Shown here piece after piece: positions 1 through 12,300 of a stretch of 64,000 nucleotides of DNA (position 1 is the first letter of the stretch; each line of letters opens with the position of its first letter). The position numbers and the translations under genes were made by a program. The notes beneath the pieces were generated by a model. It ran no database searches, was not told the DNA's origin, and saw nothing but the letters and a program-made list of their open reading frames with translations. This DNA is from Megaustenia siamemsis. Lineage: Eukaryota > Mollusca > Gastropoda > Stylommatophora > Ariophantidae. The stretch lies in NCBI GenBank assembly GCA_032433765.1, contig JAVIAB010000092.1, forward strand, positions 36,978,853 through 37,042,852, given 5' to 3'.

Positions 1-11
1 TCCTATTACCA

Positions 12-49
12 TTAAAGTAAGTAAAGGTTCCCTCCACACCGTGCTAGGC
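12..49 (-). repeat. SINE S1b tail fragment
   Basis: The stretch GTAAAGGTTCCCTCC followed by GCTAGGC matches the 3' end of the diverged SINE seen at 20482 and 59036. Only the tail is present. The bases from 50 to 170 show nothing recognisable. Confidence 0.5.
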
Positions 50-171
50 TTCAGTAATAGAACATTTATTATCCTCTTCCACACGTTAGACAATGTAATT
101 GATAGTCCCACTTTTGTTCCTGTAGTCAGTGAAGTGTGGGAAGCTGTCATTTTTTGGGTTGATCCATTGTG

Positions 172-281
172 TAGTAAAAGATCTTTGCAAGGATTGAGAC
201 TGCTAGAAAGAAAATTTCTAAACAGGGAAAGAATATCTGAGTTTATGCCCTGTGGGCCGATTATGGCTCGAAAGATTGATT
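172..281 (+). mobile_element. LINE-A 3' end fragment
   Basis: This is a diverged copy of the terminal 110 bp of LINE-A. It shares the block CCCTGTGGGCCGATTATGGC and the final GGCTCGAAAG with the copies at 25614, 42317 and 49510. The coding part is absent. It lies on the plus strand, while most other A copies are on the minus strand. Confidence 0.65.
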
Positions 282-351
282 GTAGTTGAGGCTAGGACAG
301 TGAACACATACTATTATAATGTGTTCATCTTCTCATGCCATAAACAAGACT

Positions 352-613
352 GTCAATATAGTTTGAGTGAAGTTGTTGATGTCAAATATAGTTTGAGTGA
401 AGTTGTTGATGTCAAATATAGTTTGAGTGAAGTTGTTGATGTCAAATATAGTTTGAGTGAAGTTGTTGATGTCAAATATAGTTTGAGTGAAGTTGTTGAT
501 GTCAAATATAGTTTGAGTTGTTGATGTCAAATATAGTTTGAGTGAAGTTTTTGATGTCAATATAGTTTGAGTGAAGTTTTTGATGTCAAATATAGTTTGA
601 GTGAAGTTGTTGA
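352..613. repeat. 30-bp minisatellite, about nine units
   Basis: The unit AATATAGTTTGAGTGAAGTT plus TGTTGATGTC repeats head to tail, almost perfectly at first and then with small losses (one unit near 510-537 is short by about five bases). Because 30 is a multiple of three, it opens reading frames on both strands. Those are repeat artefacts, not genes. Confidence 0.95.
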
Positions 614-939
614 ATACATATAGCTCCTTTACAGCTTCTTGTATATTACAATTTGTACATTAAAAATTATTTTAATATAAACTATAAACTAGATACATAT
701 ATGAAACGTTATGACTAAATTTATGCCTTATATTTCTGCTTTTTAAATTAATTTTACTTTAAAAAATAGAACACTCTGTAAAATGTTTTGTATGTCAATT
801 GCTATTACAAAAATTACTTGCTGAAACCATTTGCCCAATAAGAGTTATTTTATAATTCAACCTTTTTAAAAACATTTTACTTAGTAGGTCTTAGCATCGT
901 ATATTAATATTATTAAAATATTGGTGTATTGAGTTATTA

Positions 940-1193
940 GGGAGCCAAAATAGCTCAGTGGTTAATGAACTGGACTACAAAGGACAAGAGGTAGGGTTCG
1001 ATCCCAACTGATGGCTTCCGGTTCACCCAGCCTTAATGGGTATCAGATTTTTTTCTGGGAAAGTAAAGCGGCACAGGCGTAATACAGACCACATTACCCC
1101 AAAAATCATGTGCTGAAGGTCTGTAAAATTTATGTGACCTAACACCATATTCCCTATACGCCACTTGGCGTGACGGGGGTTTTTACTTTTACT
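940..1193 (+). mobile_element. SINE S1, tRNA-derived, copy 1
   Basis: The tRNA-like head has an A box (TAGCTCAGTGG) and a B box (GGGTTCGATCCC). The SINE body follows, with the motif CACTTGGCGTGACGGGGG, and then a TTTTAC-type tail. Flanking copies of a 13-bp target duplication (927-939 and 1194-1206, one mismatch) bracket it. The head is slightly decayed compared with the 38191 copy. Confidence 0.9.
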
Positions 1194-1206
1194 TATTGTG
1201 TTATTA

Positions 1207-1927
1207 ACATTATGTCTAATATTTTAAAACTATTTCAGCTCCTGCATGTATTTCAATAAAGTTAGGAACTTCTGTTTCATAGTAATTAGCTGACATTTCA
1301 AGATGGCTTTCATAATTTTGTGGACCCTTTGAAGAGCAGACAACTGTCATATTACAAAATGACAGTGGAGCAGATTTTGCTTAGAAAACTACAATGCATA
1401 GATTGGTTTATAAGTTTCATTGAAAAAAATAAATTATACTCATAAAATCTGCTTTTAATTAAAGTATTTTATTATATTATTTTGCACATAACTATTTCGT
1501 ATTAAGAACATATCAAAATTTCTACAATTCTGTTTTATTTTAACCCAAATCACACTCGTAACTCATTTTTGCTCAACAAGAATTTAAATTATTCATGCTG
1601 ATATTTTAATGTCACTTTTCAAGCGATTCAGAATTGTCTTTCACATTTGCCATAATCTACTTATCGCTTATGTAGCTGTTTTAATGCCTTTATGCAACTT
1701 TCATTTTTTGTTTTAAAATTAAAAACATTCCATTGTTTAAATGTGATATTTACATGCATTGCAAAATTGTCTTTGATGATAAACCCACTATTTGAGGATT
1801 TGCTTTCCAATTACACCATTATAGGGTTAAAGTTCACCAAATGTGTGACAGTTCAATGCAGAACAAATGCATTGAATAGCAAATCAATATGGTGCAGTAA
1901 ATGAAAGATTACTACCAATAAACATTA
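1207..1927. other. AT-rich unique sequence, no feature seen
   Basis: No coding exon, RNA gene or recognisable repeat was found on either strand. The short open frames have no splice support. Confidence 0.5.
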
Positions 1928-1998
1928 ATCATGCCAAAGATAAATATGTTGGGCTGAAAGGTGTAGATATTGCCTGCCAAAAACTAGTGAGCAACATT
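1928..1998 (+). repeat. Dispersed repeat U, short fragment
   Basis: The string TGTTGGGCTGAAAGGTGTAG matches the 3' part of the unclassified repeat also seen near 18300 and 27330. Only about 70 bp survive. Confidence 0.5.
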
Positions 1999-2004
1999 CT
2001 GTTA

Positions 2005-2182
2005 TTGAGTTATTTATGGGTCATCATCATTGCACGCCGCACATGTCCATAAGTGCTCAGATCTTCTCCACAGCAAGTCCCACAGTGTCCAGCGACTGAC
2101 GACTCCAGTTCTGTGTTGGTTGATAAGTCCTCTTATAGGCCCACTAAGTTTCTCGTTTCTGGCTGTGCCCATCTTAACTCCC
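2005..2182 (-). mobile_element. LINE-H 3' end fragment
   Basis: This closely matches the last 180 bp of the RNase H LINE at 59526-60975, including GTGTCCAGCGACTGA and TCTGGCTGTGCCCATC. The RNase H region is not included. It abuts a LINE-C copy in the same orientation. Confidence 0.8.
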
Positions 2183-2267
2183 ATACATTCTTTTAATTTC
2201 CTTTTAAAGGACAAACAATGAAGAGGAGTAGTCGGGTGAATGCAGCAGCAGAAGTCATTGTCATGTG

Positions 2268-2875
2268 ACATAACAGTTGGCATAGGCGATCATGTCCTTC
2301 CACAATGCATCATATTAATTCTGTTATTGAACGCTTTCCATGCCATGACGCCAAGCTATCTATGATCTCTTTTTCCCTGTATTTTGGCAGTTGTAACTTA
2401 ATATTCCATCTTTCCTCTTCTCAGGATGTACCCAAAAAATGTTTCTTTCAAATGATTTTTTTGGAGCTCCCTTTTTGTTTTGGCCTCATTTCCCTGTTGG
2501 TCTTTTTAGCTGTCCAAGGAACTCTCAACGTCTTAGAAATCCAATCTCTGTAGCCTCTAATCATCTTTTCATTTATTTGTCCACTGTCCTTCAATCACTT
2601 CCATAGGTCAAAATTGGCTCTATAAGGTACAGATGAACTCTCTCTCTCACTTTTATTGATATAGACTTGTTGCATAATGTTTTTTTTATTTCTGTGGTGC
2701 ATCTTCCATCTGATGTTATTATTGTGCCCAAGTATTTGACACATTGCACTTGTTTAAGATTTTTCTTGTTTATTTTTATGCTGAATGGTGGTGATGATTG
2801 TTCCTTCGATATGACCATTACTTCTTTTTTCTTACTATTCAGACCAAGACATTTTTTAAGAAGAGGCAATATCTG
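2268..2875 (-). mobile_element. LINE-C copy 1, RT C-terminal region
   Basis: The minus strand encodes KYLGTIITSDGRCTTEIK and EPILTYGSD. These lie after the reverse transcriptase palm in this family. A deletion removes the SRIAQAK segment found at 58276-58527. It ends at the family 3' terminus (GGCATAGGCGATCATGTCC on the plus strand). Frameshifts make it non-functional. Confidence 0.85.
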
Positions 2876-3397
2876 TTAATTAGAATATTCAATTTAAGAA
2901 TAAGCTGCCAATAAATTAGTCTCACATTTAAGATATCACAAATGTCATTTTGGTCACATTTTAAGAAAGGATAAAATATTTTGCCATTCATTTCTTAGGG
3001 AAAAAAAAGACAAAAATCTTTTTAACAGTTTAGCAAAAAAAAAAAAAAAAAAAAAACATGAAAATGTCATTGTTTATGCCCTGACTATTGTCATGTGCTG
3101 CTCAAATATTGTACATTACACTGTCTTCCAATTTTTTTGTTATAAATTAATCTTATATTTTCAAATCAAAAGGTCCTTACCAATTTGACAGAATATTTGT
3201 TATAAGCTACTTTTGAAAGTGCCTGTGTACAAATACCTTGTTTGAACATTTATCTTCAATTTAACAACAGCAACTTGTCTGATGTAATATAATTTAATAT
3301 GTGTCATAACCTTGTGATAAAATAACTTCTTTTCTCAGTTGCATATTTTACCTACTTTAACATATCAAAATTGCATGTGTAATACAATTTTCATTTC
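2876..3397. other. AT-rich unique sequence with A22 tract
   Basis: No gene seen. It holds a pure run of 22 A at 3035-3056. Confidence 0.5.
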
Positions 3398-3660
3398 AAT
3401 GTTGCTCTACCATTGCCAGTTTGGGAACAATCAGAAAAAAAATAACCTTTACAGAAATTAAATGTGTTGACGTATGACATGAAATAGCTTATGAGATATA
3501 TCATGAGTAATGAATTAAGAAAAAAAGCTTGGAATATTACTTGTCTTCGAATGCATAAAGAAAGAGATAAAATGCTTTGGCAACATATGACATAACAAAA
3601 TATGACACGAGTCATGAACTAGGAGAATACCAGAACCAAGGGTTGACCATGAAAAAGATT
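3398..3660 (+). mobile_element. LINE-E copy 1, heavily decayed
   Basis: The plus strand aligns base for base, with many substitutions, to 13545-13825. Shared blocks include AATAACCTTTACAGAAAT versus AATAACCTCTACAGAGAT, and CCAAGGGTTGACCATGAAAA versus CCAAGGGTCGACCACGAAAA. The frame is destroyed. It is the oldest-looking of the three E copies. Confidence 0.7.
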
Positions 3661-3662
3661 AG

Positions 3663-3765
3663 TTATTTGCTGGTCATCATCATTGCACTCCGAACATGTT
3701 CATAAGTGCTCAGATCCTCTACTCAGAAAGTTCTGTGGTGTCCAGCGACTGACAGAATGTTTTTA
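3663..3765 (-). mobile_element. LINE-H 3' end fragment
   Basis: It shares GGTCATCATCATTGCACTCC, ATAAGTGCTCAGATCC and GTCCAGCGACTGA with the other H 3' ends. About 100 bp long. Confidence 0.75.
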
Positions 3766-3775
3766 TTACTCTTCT

Positions 3776-4530
3776 TAGCACTTAGCTGTCCATGGTATTC
3801 TCAACATTCTTCTGTTTTTTTTTTTCGCTCGCCAGCTTAACCTTTGACGAAGTCCCTAGAGACTAGGAACTGAATTTTGCGTGTTAATCCATTTTTCCCT
3901 GGCAGCCAAGTGCACAGGGGTCTCTTGCCGCAATCACAGGCAGATAACTCAGTCTTCGGAGGTACTCATATTTTTTCTGTCGATGAGTAGTTGATGTTTC
4001 AAACCGGGCCTCGGTGCTGAGACCAGAGGTGGTTGCCGCAGAGAGAAATCATAAATAAAAATTCCAACTGGTGCAGCTGGGATTTAAACCTACATCCTCT
4101 CTGTCTCGAGGCCAGTGCCAACCAGTCCCCATTCTTCCATAAAACTACAGCCCCCAGTGATTTTCTTGTCTGTTGTTCTATTGTCCATGATTCACATCCA
4201 TATGTTAAGACTGGCTCGACATAATATTTAAGAACTCTTTTTTTTTCTATTGTCAAAAAAGATGATTATACAGTATCTTCCTCAATTTTTGAAAAGCTGC
4301 ATTTGCTTGGGCCGTTCTGCATCTCACCTCTGTTGTACATCTACCGTCTGAGGTTAATGTTCCCAATATTTAAATTCATGTAACTGTTTTAATATTGTTC
4401 CACTTGTCTTTATTGTGCACTGAGGTGATGTCTTTTTCTTTGTTGCCACCATTACTTCTGTCTTTTTGCTATTATGGCGGAGTCCTTTATTTTTGCTTTC
4501 TTTCACTATAATGTCTAAGATCTAGTCAAA
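3776..4530 (-). mobile_element. LINE-C copy 2, split by SINE T
   Basis: The minus strand reads EPVLTYGCESWTIEQQTRKSL at 4156-4256 and resumes with RRMLRIPWTA at 3776-3814, as in the uninterrupted copy at 8537-8690. The segment 3815-4155 between them is SINE T in the same orientation. About 20 bp of LINE sequence at the join is missing. Upstream to 4530 it encodes the SKKTEVMV region. Confidence 0.85.
3815..4155 (-). mobile_element. SINE T, tRNA-derived, copy 1
   Basis: Read on the minus strand it has a B box (GGTTTAAATCCC) after a degenerate A box. A body follows with AAATGGATTAACACGCAAAA and AATTCAGTTCCTAGTC, ending in an A-rich tail (T11 on the plus strand). The same body occurs at 11861-12141 in plus orientation. 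Insertion created a chimeric LINE/SINE reading frame (3999-4256) that is not a gene. Confidence 0.8.
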
Positions 4531-5225
4531 TGGATACCAGAGATTATTTTCATAGAAAAGGAGGATGGCCTGACTTGATGTTGACCACATCAACCATAAA
4601 ATGTGCCATTAGTCATAAAGAGATATGGGCATAACACTATGCAACCCACATATCTTTAGGAGTGGAACTCTATGTAATTTCTCGGATTTACCTTTAAAAA
4701 TTAAAGCTTGGTTGTAGCTCTCCTTAGATATGTCCATTATGTCTTTCACTCTAGTCTGCTTTTATTTCTTTTTAATTATGTGTACCACACAGTACTATAT
4801 TAACAATTGTTATATCAAACTTATACCCTCATCAACAAATAAAAAGAACAAAACGATGCAGTGTTTTTCCCTCATTTATTGCACATTCACCAATGAGTCA
4901 AGAAAGCAGACAGAACCCCCAAAAGTAATACACCAGAAGGTAAGTTGAGAAACAAAAAAAGTGGAACAAAATAAATAATGCAACTAAACTATTAAATTAT
5001 AATTAATATAACTAATATCAAGAATAGATTATTAAGAGCAACTTAAACAGACTTCCAGTGAGGACACTAATCTAATGAAATGTAAATTAGAGGGAGGAAA
5101 AATGGAAGTGGGGAGAGATGTTTGTTACTTGTCACTCAGTCCTGATAAAACCAATCATTATATAGATGGCTCAAAGAAGACTACTGAAACTGATTAAAGC
5201 CAGCCACGTAATGTCCAGTGTATTA
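4531..5225. other. Unique sequence, no feature seen
   Basis: AT-rich sequence with no convincing exon on either strand and no clear repeat match within the window. Confidence 0.4.
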
Positions 5226-5600
5226 GTTTAATTGATGGATCATCCTCATTACACATCAGATGTGTCCATAAGTGCTCAGATCTCCTCCCCAGTATGTGGA
5301 TTCTGACGACACCAGTTCTGTGTTTTGTCATAACATGGTTGTAAATTTATGATTGTTGATTCAGCCATTAGCATACACTCCCAAACTGAGGGCATTCAGA
5401 ATGTCAACCTGGTTCATTGCACATCTACCAACCATGGCAGCTGTTCTAGCTCATTCATTTCCTCTCACACCAGAGTATCAAGAAATGATAATAAAACAGA
5501 TCCCAATCTGCCCTTTGGTGATACCAACCACTGCTTCCATGCCCAGCCTCCTTAGATTTTCCAGAGCATGCCCACTGCATTGATGTACAGATTGTTCATC
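5226..5600 (-). mobile_element. LINE-H-like 3' fragment with RNase H remnant
   Basis: The part at 5230-5340 matches the H 3' end (GTCCATAAGTGCTCAGATC). Further upstream on the minus strand, near 5470-5500, the frame reads YSGVRGNE. This resembles the GHAGVRGNERAD motif of RNase H in LINE-H. It is strongly diverged, with stops. Confidence 0.55.
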
Positions 5601-5804
5601 AAATAAAGACAATGGTATAGTGCAGTAGTGAATGAATGTATATACAAAGCAAAAGATGTTTCACTAAAAGCTATATGTTTTAGTGTTTTGTTTCTAATCG
5701 TGAAGTAATTTGTTCCTCTCAAAGTTTTTGTACAAGTATTTTACTCAGTTCCAGTTGGATCAAAGCATTAAGTCTCCTCAGCTGATAAAATGTAGCCTGT
5801 ACTA

Positions 5805-6033
5805 AACTATCTATCTATCTACTGACTTTTAGAGGTTTGTCCACCCCTAAAGAGGTAAGTTTAGAGGCATAGACCCAGAAACTCTTTCTCGTTTTTTAAA
5901 TTTTCTTTCTAGCAGTCTCAATCCTTGTAAAGATCTTTTATCAAATCTTGCAATTTGTCTGTGTTCTATGTAAGCAACTCGATCTTTTGAGGGAGTCGAT
6001 GCGCCTGTTGTTTTTGCCTCTCTGATCAATGAC
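5805..6033 (-). mobile_element. LINE-A 3' end, diverged
   Basis: A (CTAT)n tract at 5807-5820 leads into the LINE-A terminal sequence, with CTAGCAGTCTCAATCCTTG and GCAAGCAACTCGATC-like blocks. The GAGCCGTAACCGGCCCATAGG block of other copies is rearranged here. It lies just beyond the DCTN3 polyadenylation candidate. Confidence 0.7.
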
Positions 6034-6061
6034 TGCAGGATGATATTCTGCTAAATATTTG

Positions 6062-6067
6062 TTTATT
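6062..6067 (-). terminator. Candidate DCTN3 polyadenylation signal
   Basis: TTTATT on the plus strand is AATAAA on the minus strand, about 250 nt after the DCTN3 stop codon. It is the first canonical hexamer I found downstream. Transcript data could place it elsewhere. Confidence 0.4.
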
Positions 6068-6314
6068 GCCAAGAGGAGAAAAATTAAAACCAAAGTACAA
6101 ATTGCAAATGGAACCATTCCCTTGATATAAAACACATACACATTTTACAGTTTCAACATAAGTTATTCATGGTATAAGTAAAAGCTCAAGATCTGAACAA
6201 TAAGGAAATAATACAATGTCATAGTGTGTACACAGTCTATTTCTATTGTGTCATCCACCTTAAAAAAAATATAAATAAAACATCACGGAAACAAAATAGT
6301 AATCTTATTTGACA

Positions 6315-6395
6315 TTATTTTTTTGTTGAAGCTTGCACTTCAAGTTGAGTAAGAGCTTCATCCCACATCAAGAATTGCTTAGACAAAAGGGAAAC
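6315..6395 (-). CDS. DCTN3: DCTN3 exon 8, C-terminal
   Basis: The acceptor is TCTATCCAG. The exon encodes VSLLSKQFLMWDEALTQLEV and ends at TAA (6315-6317). The S-K-Q-F-x-x-W-D-E core is the most conserved C-terminal stretch of the family. Confidence 0.93.
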   Translation of the reverse strand, partial: VSLLSKQFLMWDEALTQLEVQASTKK

Positions 6396-9300
6396 CTGGA
6401 TAGAGTCAAGGATTGTATAGGAATAATGTGTATACAAAATAATAAATCAAATAATTATGCCTCCAGTGTCAAAGACAGGCACCAGCGTAGCTACTATTAC
6501 TACCAGTTCTATCTATCACTCATGTATTCATAAAAAAGTGAGGAAGTGAGCTAAAACTCTCAACCAGTAATGCTATAGTACGTTCACAAATGTTTACTGT
6601 TGCTTAAAATGTATATCTCAGCATTGGTGAAGTAAAAATTGATGAAAATACATATTTATATCATTGTCAACCTTAGATCATCATTTTCCCATCCTGTCAG
6701 GTATTTAGAAAAGATTTTTCTTCAAGAAAAATAAGAGAAATAAAAAAATAAAATGTAGAAATATTTCACTTTAAAACAATACTGTTTATTTTGTTATGGA
6801 AGGAACCAATAATATTGCCATGACTTTTTTTTATTGTATCCCTTCCAGTGGTTTTATTCTTTGAGTTTTATCCATGGGAAAATTTAGTAAATAGTGATTT
6901 TGAGGTTTGATCTGCATTTTCACAATAATGGCATCAAGTGGAAAGTGGTACACTGCTTCGAACTGTACCAAACAAAATTGAACTACAAGGAATAACAATG
7001 TAATAAATAAAACAGTAGAAAAAGTTCATACATTGTTAAATCTATTTTGTCTTTGTCTTGCTGTGATTTCTTTATTAGACACAAGTAACATAGATAAGGA
7101 CAAAAGCTTTTCCTGGTGAAGAAAAATGAAATGAAAAAAAGAATATTTTTTCATTTACTTATTTCTAAAACATCACACACACATATGTTTACATATTTAA
7201 ATTCCTCACCCATTTTGTTTTTAAAAAAAAAACATATAAATTAAGCATGTAGGTGCAGTATGTCCAGTGACATGTCTCTCTAAAGAATACATGTTATTGC
7301 CCTAATTTTTTTGTCAGGTATTGGGTGGTGCAAATTATGCAGTGAAGGGGTTGATATTTGTTGTCTTAAGAACACTTAATGCAAATTGAAAAAGAACGTA
7401 TATGATCAAGCAATATATTTTTATTATGTATTTTTTTCTGTTGTATTAAAACAGCTCTTTAAGTTTTTGTGACAGTTTAATTAAATTGAAGCAAATTATT
7501 AAAGGATACAATATTATTGTAAGCAGTTAGCATACTGCGGGTCTCATTTGACATCTCAGCAACTTCATCCTAGGACAAATATGCATGTGAAAAATCATCA
7601 ATACAACGGAATGGAGGAAGAAAGTTACCATAAACTTTTAAATGTCGATCATCATACACATACATTTGATGCAAGCAAAGAATAAAATTTTAATTCTTGT
7701 ACATACATGGGCACAGATATATAAATTTATAATATAGAGTTCACATCAATCAAAGCCCTCTAGGAACCCTTTATGGAGCATAGACCATGGAAAAAGTCTC
7801 TCCACCCATCCTAATTCCTGGACATTTTCTCTACTCTTCATTCAGAGTATTCAATGGCAAAAATAATTGCGTGAGCATATGTGTGTTTTTTTTTTTGGGT
7901 TTGCTGTTAAATGTTCTTGAGGATATCCATAACTTTGCTTCTTCATATATTCCATGGCATTTTTGGATTTTTCTTTCTGTGGGTTCCAAGACAGTGCTTG
8001 TCTTGCTATGATAGCATCTTAGTGTGTGTCCAACTCATCATTTTATATTCACAATCTGTTGCTTGATTGGCCATTGTTTTGTTCTTTTCCCAAATATCTT
8101 CATTTCTGACCTTGCCAAACCATCTGATGTCAGATTTTCCCTCATACACTTGTTTATAAACATTTGAAACTTTGTTTAGATATTTTATTTAATATCCAAG
8201 TCAATGGGCCAGATTAGACAACTGTTGTACAAAGAAATGTTGGATATTATAGTGAAAGAAAGCAAAAATAAAGGACTCAGCCTTAATAGCAAAAAGACAG
8301 AGGTAATGGTAACAACAAAGAAAAAGACATCACCTCAGTGCAAAATAAAGACAAGTGGAACAATATTAAAACAGGTAAATTAATTTAAATATTTGGGAAC
8401 ATTGTGTAACCTCAGACAGAAGATGTACAAAAGAGGTGAGATGCAGAATGGCTCAGGCAAAGGCAGATTTCCAAAAAATGAGGAAGATACTATGCAATCC
8501 ATTTTTGACAATAGAAACAAGAAAGAAAGTTCTTAAATGTTATGTAGAGCCAGTCTTAACATACATGATGGATACGAATCATGGACAATAGAACAACAGA
8601 CAAGAAAATCACTGTTGTCTGTAGAAATGTGGTTTTACAGAAGAATATTGAGAGTACCATGGACAGCTAAAAAGAGTAATAAAAATGTTCTGAAGAAGGT
8701 CAAAGCAAAAAGAGAGCTAGTTTCCAATATTAGGAAGAAACAATCATCATTTTTTGGCCATGTAATGAGAAGAGAACACCTGGAATATATTGTAACAACT
8801 GGAAAAATTGAGGGGCGAAGAGATAGAGGAAAGCAAAGAGAAAAAAATGATAGACAGCTTGAGAGAATGGCTTGGCAGAAGGTCAACAACAGAAATGATA
8901 AATAACTGTCGAGATTGAAAGTTGTGGAGAGACAAGACCATCTACGCTAGCAGGCCCGGTACTTGATGATGATGTTGAACATTTGTATTAAACAATCTTA
9001 TCTTGGTACTTGTTCTTTTTTTTTTGCTGTTTATATTTTATTAATTTGGATGAAGGCTGTTCTTATTTTATTTATTCTCTGCTTAATGTCTCTTTCTGCT
9101 CCTCCTTTGTCAAAAATGCTGCCCAAGTATGTAAAGTAATTCATGTCCTCAAATGGTACTCTTTCAATTTCTACTCAGTTGTGAAGTGTTGTTACATTTC
9201 ATTAATTTTGTTTTATAATTATTAATCTATAGTCCTTGGAGCTGCGATAGCTCAGTGGTTAGTGAACTGGACTACAAAGAACAAGGGGTAGGGTTTGGTC

Positions 9301-12300
9301 CCAACAGACGGCTTCCGGGTTCACCCAGCCTTAAATGGGTACCATATTTTTATTTTGGGAAAGTAAAGCAGCACGGGCGTAATACAGACCACATTACCCC
9401 AAAAATCATGTGCTGAAGATCTGTAAAATATAGGGTCACTAACACCATATTTCCCTATACGCCACTTGGCGTGATGGGGGTACTTTACTACTTTTTTAAT
9501 CTATAGTCCTATTGCGGCAGAGTTTATATTTAGTTACTGTAGCTTCTTTTTCATTTGGTTGTAGCTATGTGCAAGGGCTGCAACATATCTACATATTCTA
9601 AGGCTTCCAAAACAGTTCATACACCTATTTTCATTTTATGTTTTTGATTTTCATATAAATTATAACAACCAACTTCCATCATTATAACTTTCCATTATTT
9701 TCTAATTAAAATAGTTTAGTCTTACCTGCTGTTTTATCTGCAATCTGCTTAATGTATGCAATTGGCCAGCAAGTTTTGGGACAGCTGTAAATTAATTTTA
9801 ACAATAAAGATATAACAAAATAAAACATCAAAATACCAGCCCAGATAAAAATAATCCTACTGTACTCAAAATGGATTTCTTGAATATATTTAAATTACAT
9901 AGTATCATTGAGTGCCGTCTCTGCATCGAAGGTTGGCTACCATGGAGCGCCATTGTCTCTTGCTTTGATGGTGCAGATGGTCATAGGCTGACTTGTCCAT
10001 CTTTTGATGTTACTAGTCAATGTTAGTCTTGGTCTGCCTCTGCCTCTTTTACCTTGTATTTTCCCTTCCAATATTACTTTTATTAAGCTGTTGTGTCTTT
10101 TAACATGACCCAAAAATTTCATTTGTCTTGCTCTAATTGTGTTTAGTAGTTCTCTTTTCATTTTTAGTTGTTTTAAAACTTCCTCGTTTGTTTTCTTTTC
10201 TTTCCATCTAATTCTACCTATTCTTCTGTAAATCCACATTTCAAAGGCTTCAATTTTCTGTTTGTTTTCTGGTCTAATGTCCATGTTTCTGCACCATATA
10301 GGAATATTGAGAAGATGTAACATTTTGCTATTCTTAGTTTTAGCCCTGGTGTTATTTGTTTTGATGTTAGTATGTTCTTCATGGCAATAAAATTACTTTT
10401 TGCCATTCCTATTCTTTTGTTCATTTCAGTTGTACATTTTCCATCACTGGTTATAGTATGGCCAAGGTAGTTGTAGTTCTGAACTGTCTCCTGGTCTATT
10501 CCTTCAATTTTGATATCCACTTGTGGTTTTGAGTATTTTCTTTGTTTATGATCATAGTTGTAGTCTTTTTGATATTCATATCTAGTCCATATTTTTTGCT
10601 TGTCGTGTTTAGTACATTAAGTAATTGTTGTAGATCATTAGGATTTTCTGCTAGTAGTACAGTATCGTCAGCACATCTTAGGTTATTGATTATCTTCCCA
10701 TTAATGTTTAGGCCTGGCATCTCTATGATGTTTTTAAAGATTTGCTCAGTGTATAAATTGAACAAGCTTGGTGATAGGATGCATCCTTGTCTTACTCCTC
10801 TTTTTATATTAATGGGTGTAGAGTTCTCCTTGTTATATTTTATTATTGCTGTTTGCTCCCAGTACAAATTACATATCAGTCGTATGTCTGTGTCATCCAG
10901 ATTTATATCTTTTAGGCAGTCTATAAGTTGATTATGGTGTATTCTATCAAATACTTTGGTGTAGTCTATGAAGCAGGCATATATTGGTTTGTTTACTTCT
11001 ATGTACTTTTCAATTAATGTCCTCATGCTGAATATGGCTTCTTTTGTCCCACTGTTTTTCCTGAATCCGAATTGCTGCTCATCTAATTCAGCATTAATTT
11101 TATTCTGAATCCTTCCTTGTATAACTTTTAGTAAAATTTTGGTTACCTGGCTCATTAGGCTTATTGTTCTAAAATCACTGCATTCAACTGCACCATTCTT
11201 TTTAGGCAATGCAATGAAAGTTGATGTTTTTAGTTTCATTTGGTATGTATCCTGTATGGTATATGTCATTGCATATGTCTGTGATCACTTTAATGCCAAA
11301 CTCTTCTAATGCCTGTATCATCTCTATCTGTATATTGTCAGGTCCTGCTGCCTTTCCCTTTTTCATTGTTTTTATAGCTTTTTCTACTTCAAATTTTAGG
11401 ATTTTATAGCTGGATGTACATTTTATAAATGGTTTTTTTGTCCCTTTCGTCATGAAATAATTCTGTTATGTATACTTGCCATCTATCGATTATATCTTTG
11501 TTGTCTGTTAGCATTCTTCCCTCTTTTTTGCAATGCATCCACTTTCTGCAGCTTTTTTGTCTTTATTAGTCATTCTTTTTATTTCTGTGTGCATTCCTCT
11601 TAAATTTTGTTTACTTTCCCGTTTCGACTTCTAGACATCTTTGGTTGAGCCAGTTTTCTTTTGCCTTTTAGCACATTTTTCGTATTTGATTATCAATTTC
11701 CTTGTATCTGGCAGTGTTCTTCGCTTGTCTTCTCTCTTCCATTTTTTCTAAAATGTTATTTATCCATTTTTGTTTTTTGTTACTTTCCTTTTTGGGTAAG
11801 GTGATGCAGGATTCTTAAAAAAATATATAACTCATTGGACAATATTAAATAACAGTGCTGAGGGAGGGACTGGTTGGTGTCCACCAGTTGGGATTTTTAT
11901 TTGTGATTTCTCTCTGTGGCAACCACCCCTGGTCTCAGAAGTAAGGCCCTTCTTGAAACTTCAATTACTTATTGACGGAAAGAATATGAGTACCTCTGAA
12001 GACGGAGTTATCTGTCTGTGCAGCGAGGGACCCCTGTGCACACGGCTGCCAGGGAAAAATGGATTAACACACAAAATTCAGTTCCTAGTCGCTAGCGACT
12101 TCGCCAGAGTTAAAAGCTGTTGAATGCACATTTTTAAAAAAATTAATAACAGTGCTGCAAGCATATTTAATTAATAATATAAAACATAATGTTTTACTGT
12201 AAAACAAGTTTTGGTACATATTTACACTAAGAATAACATTCTATGCTATTATGAGAATGTAGAGTGACTTTGTGCCAGTTATATCCTTTAATGTTAGGCA

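Noticed and set aside
352..613. Regular spaced direct repeats resembling a CRISPR array
   Set aside because: Units are contiguous with no variable spacers and lie in eukaryotic DNA. The same holds for 38655-41675 and 47993-48236.
3999..4256. 85-codon open frame as a candidate gene
   Set aside because: The first third is LINE-C and the rest SINE T. It is a chance fusion.
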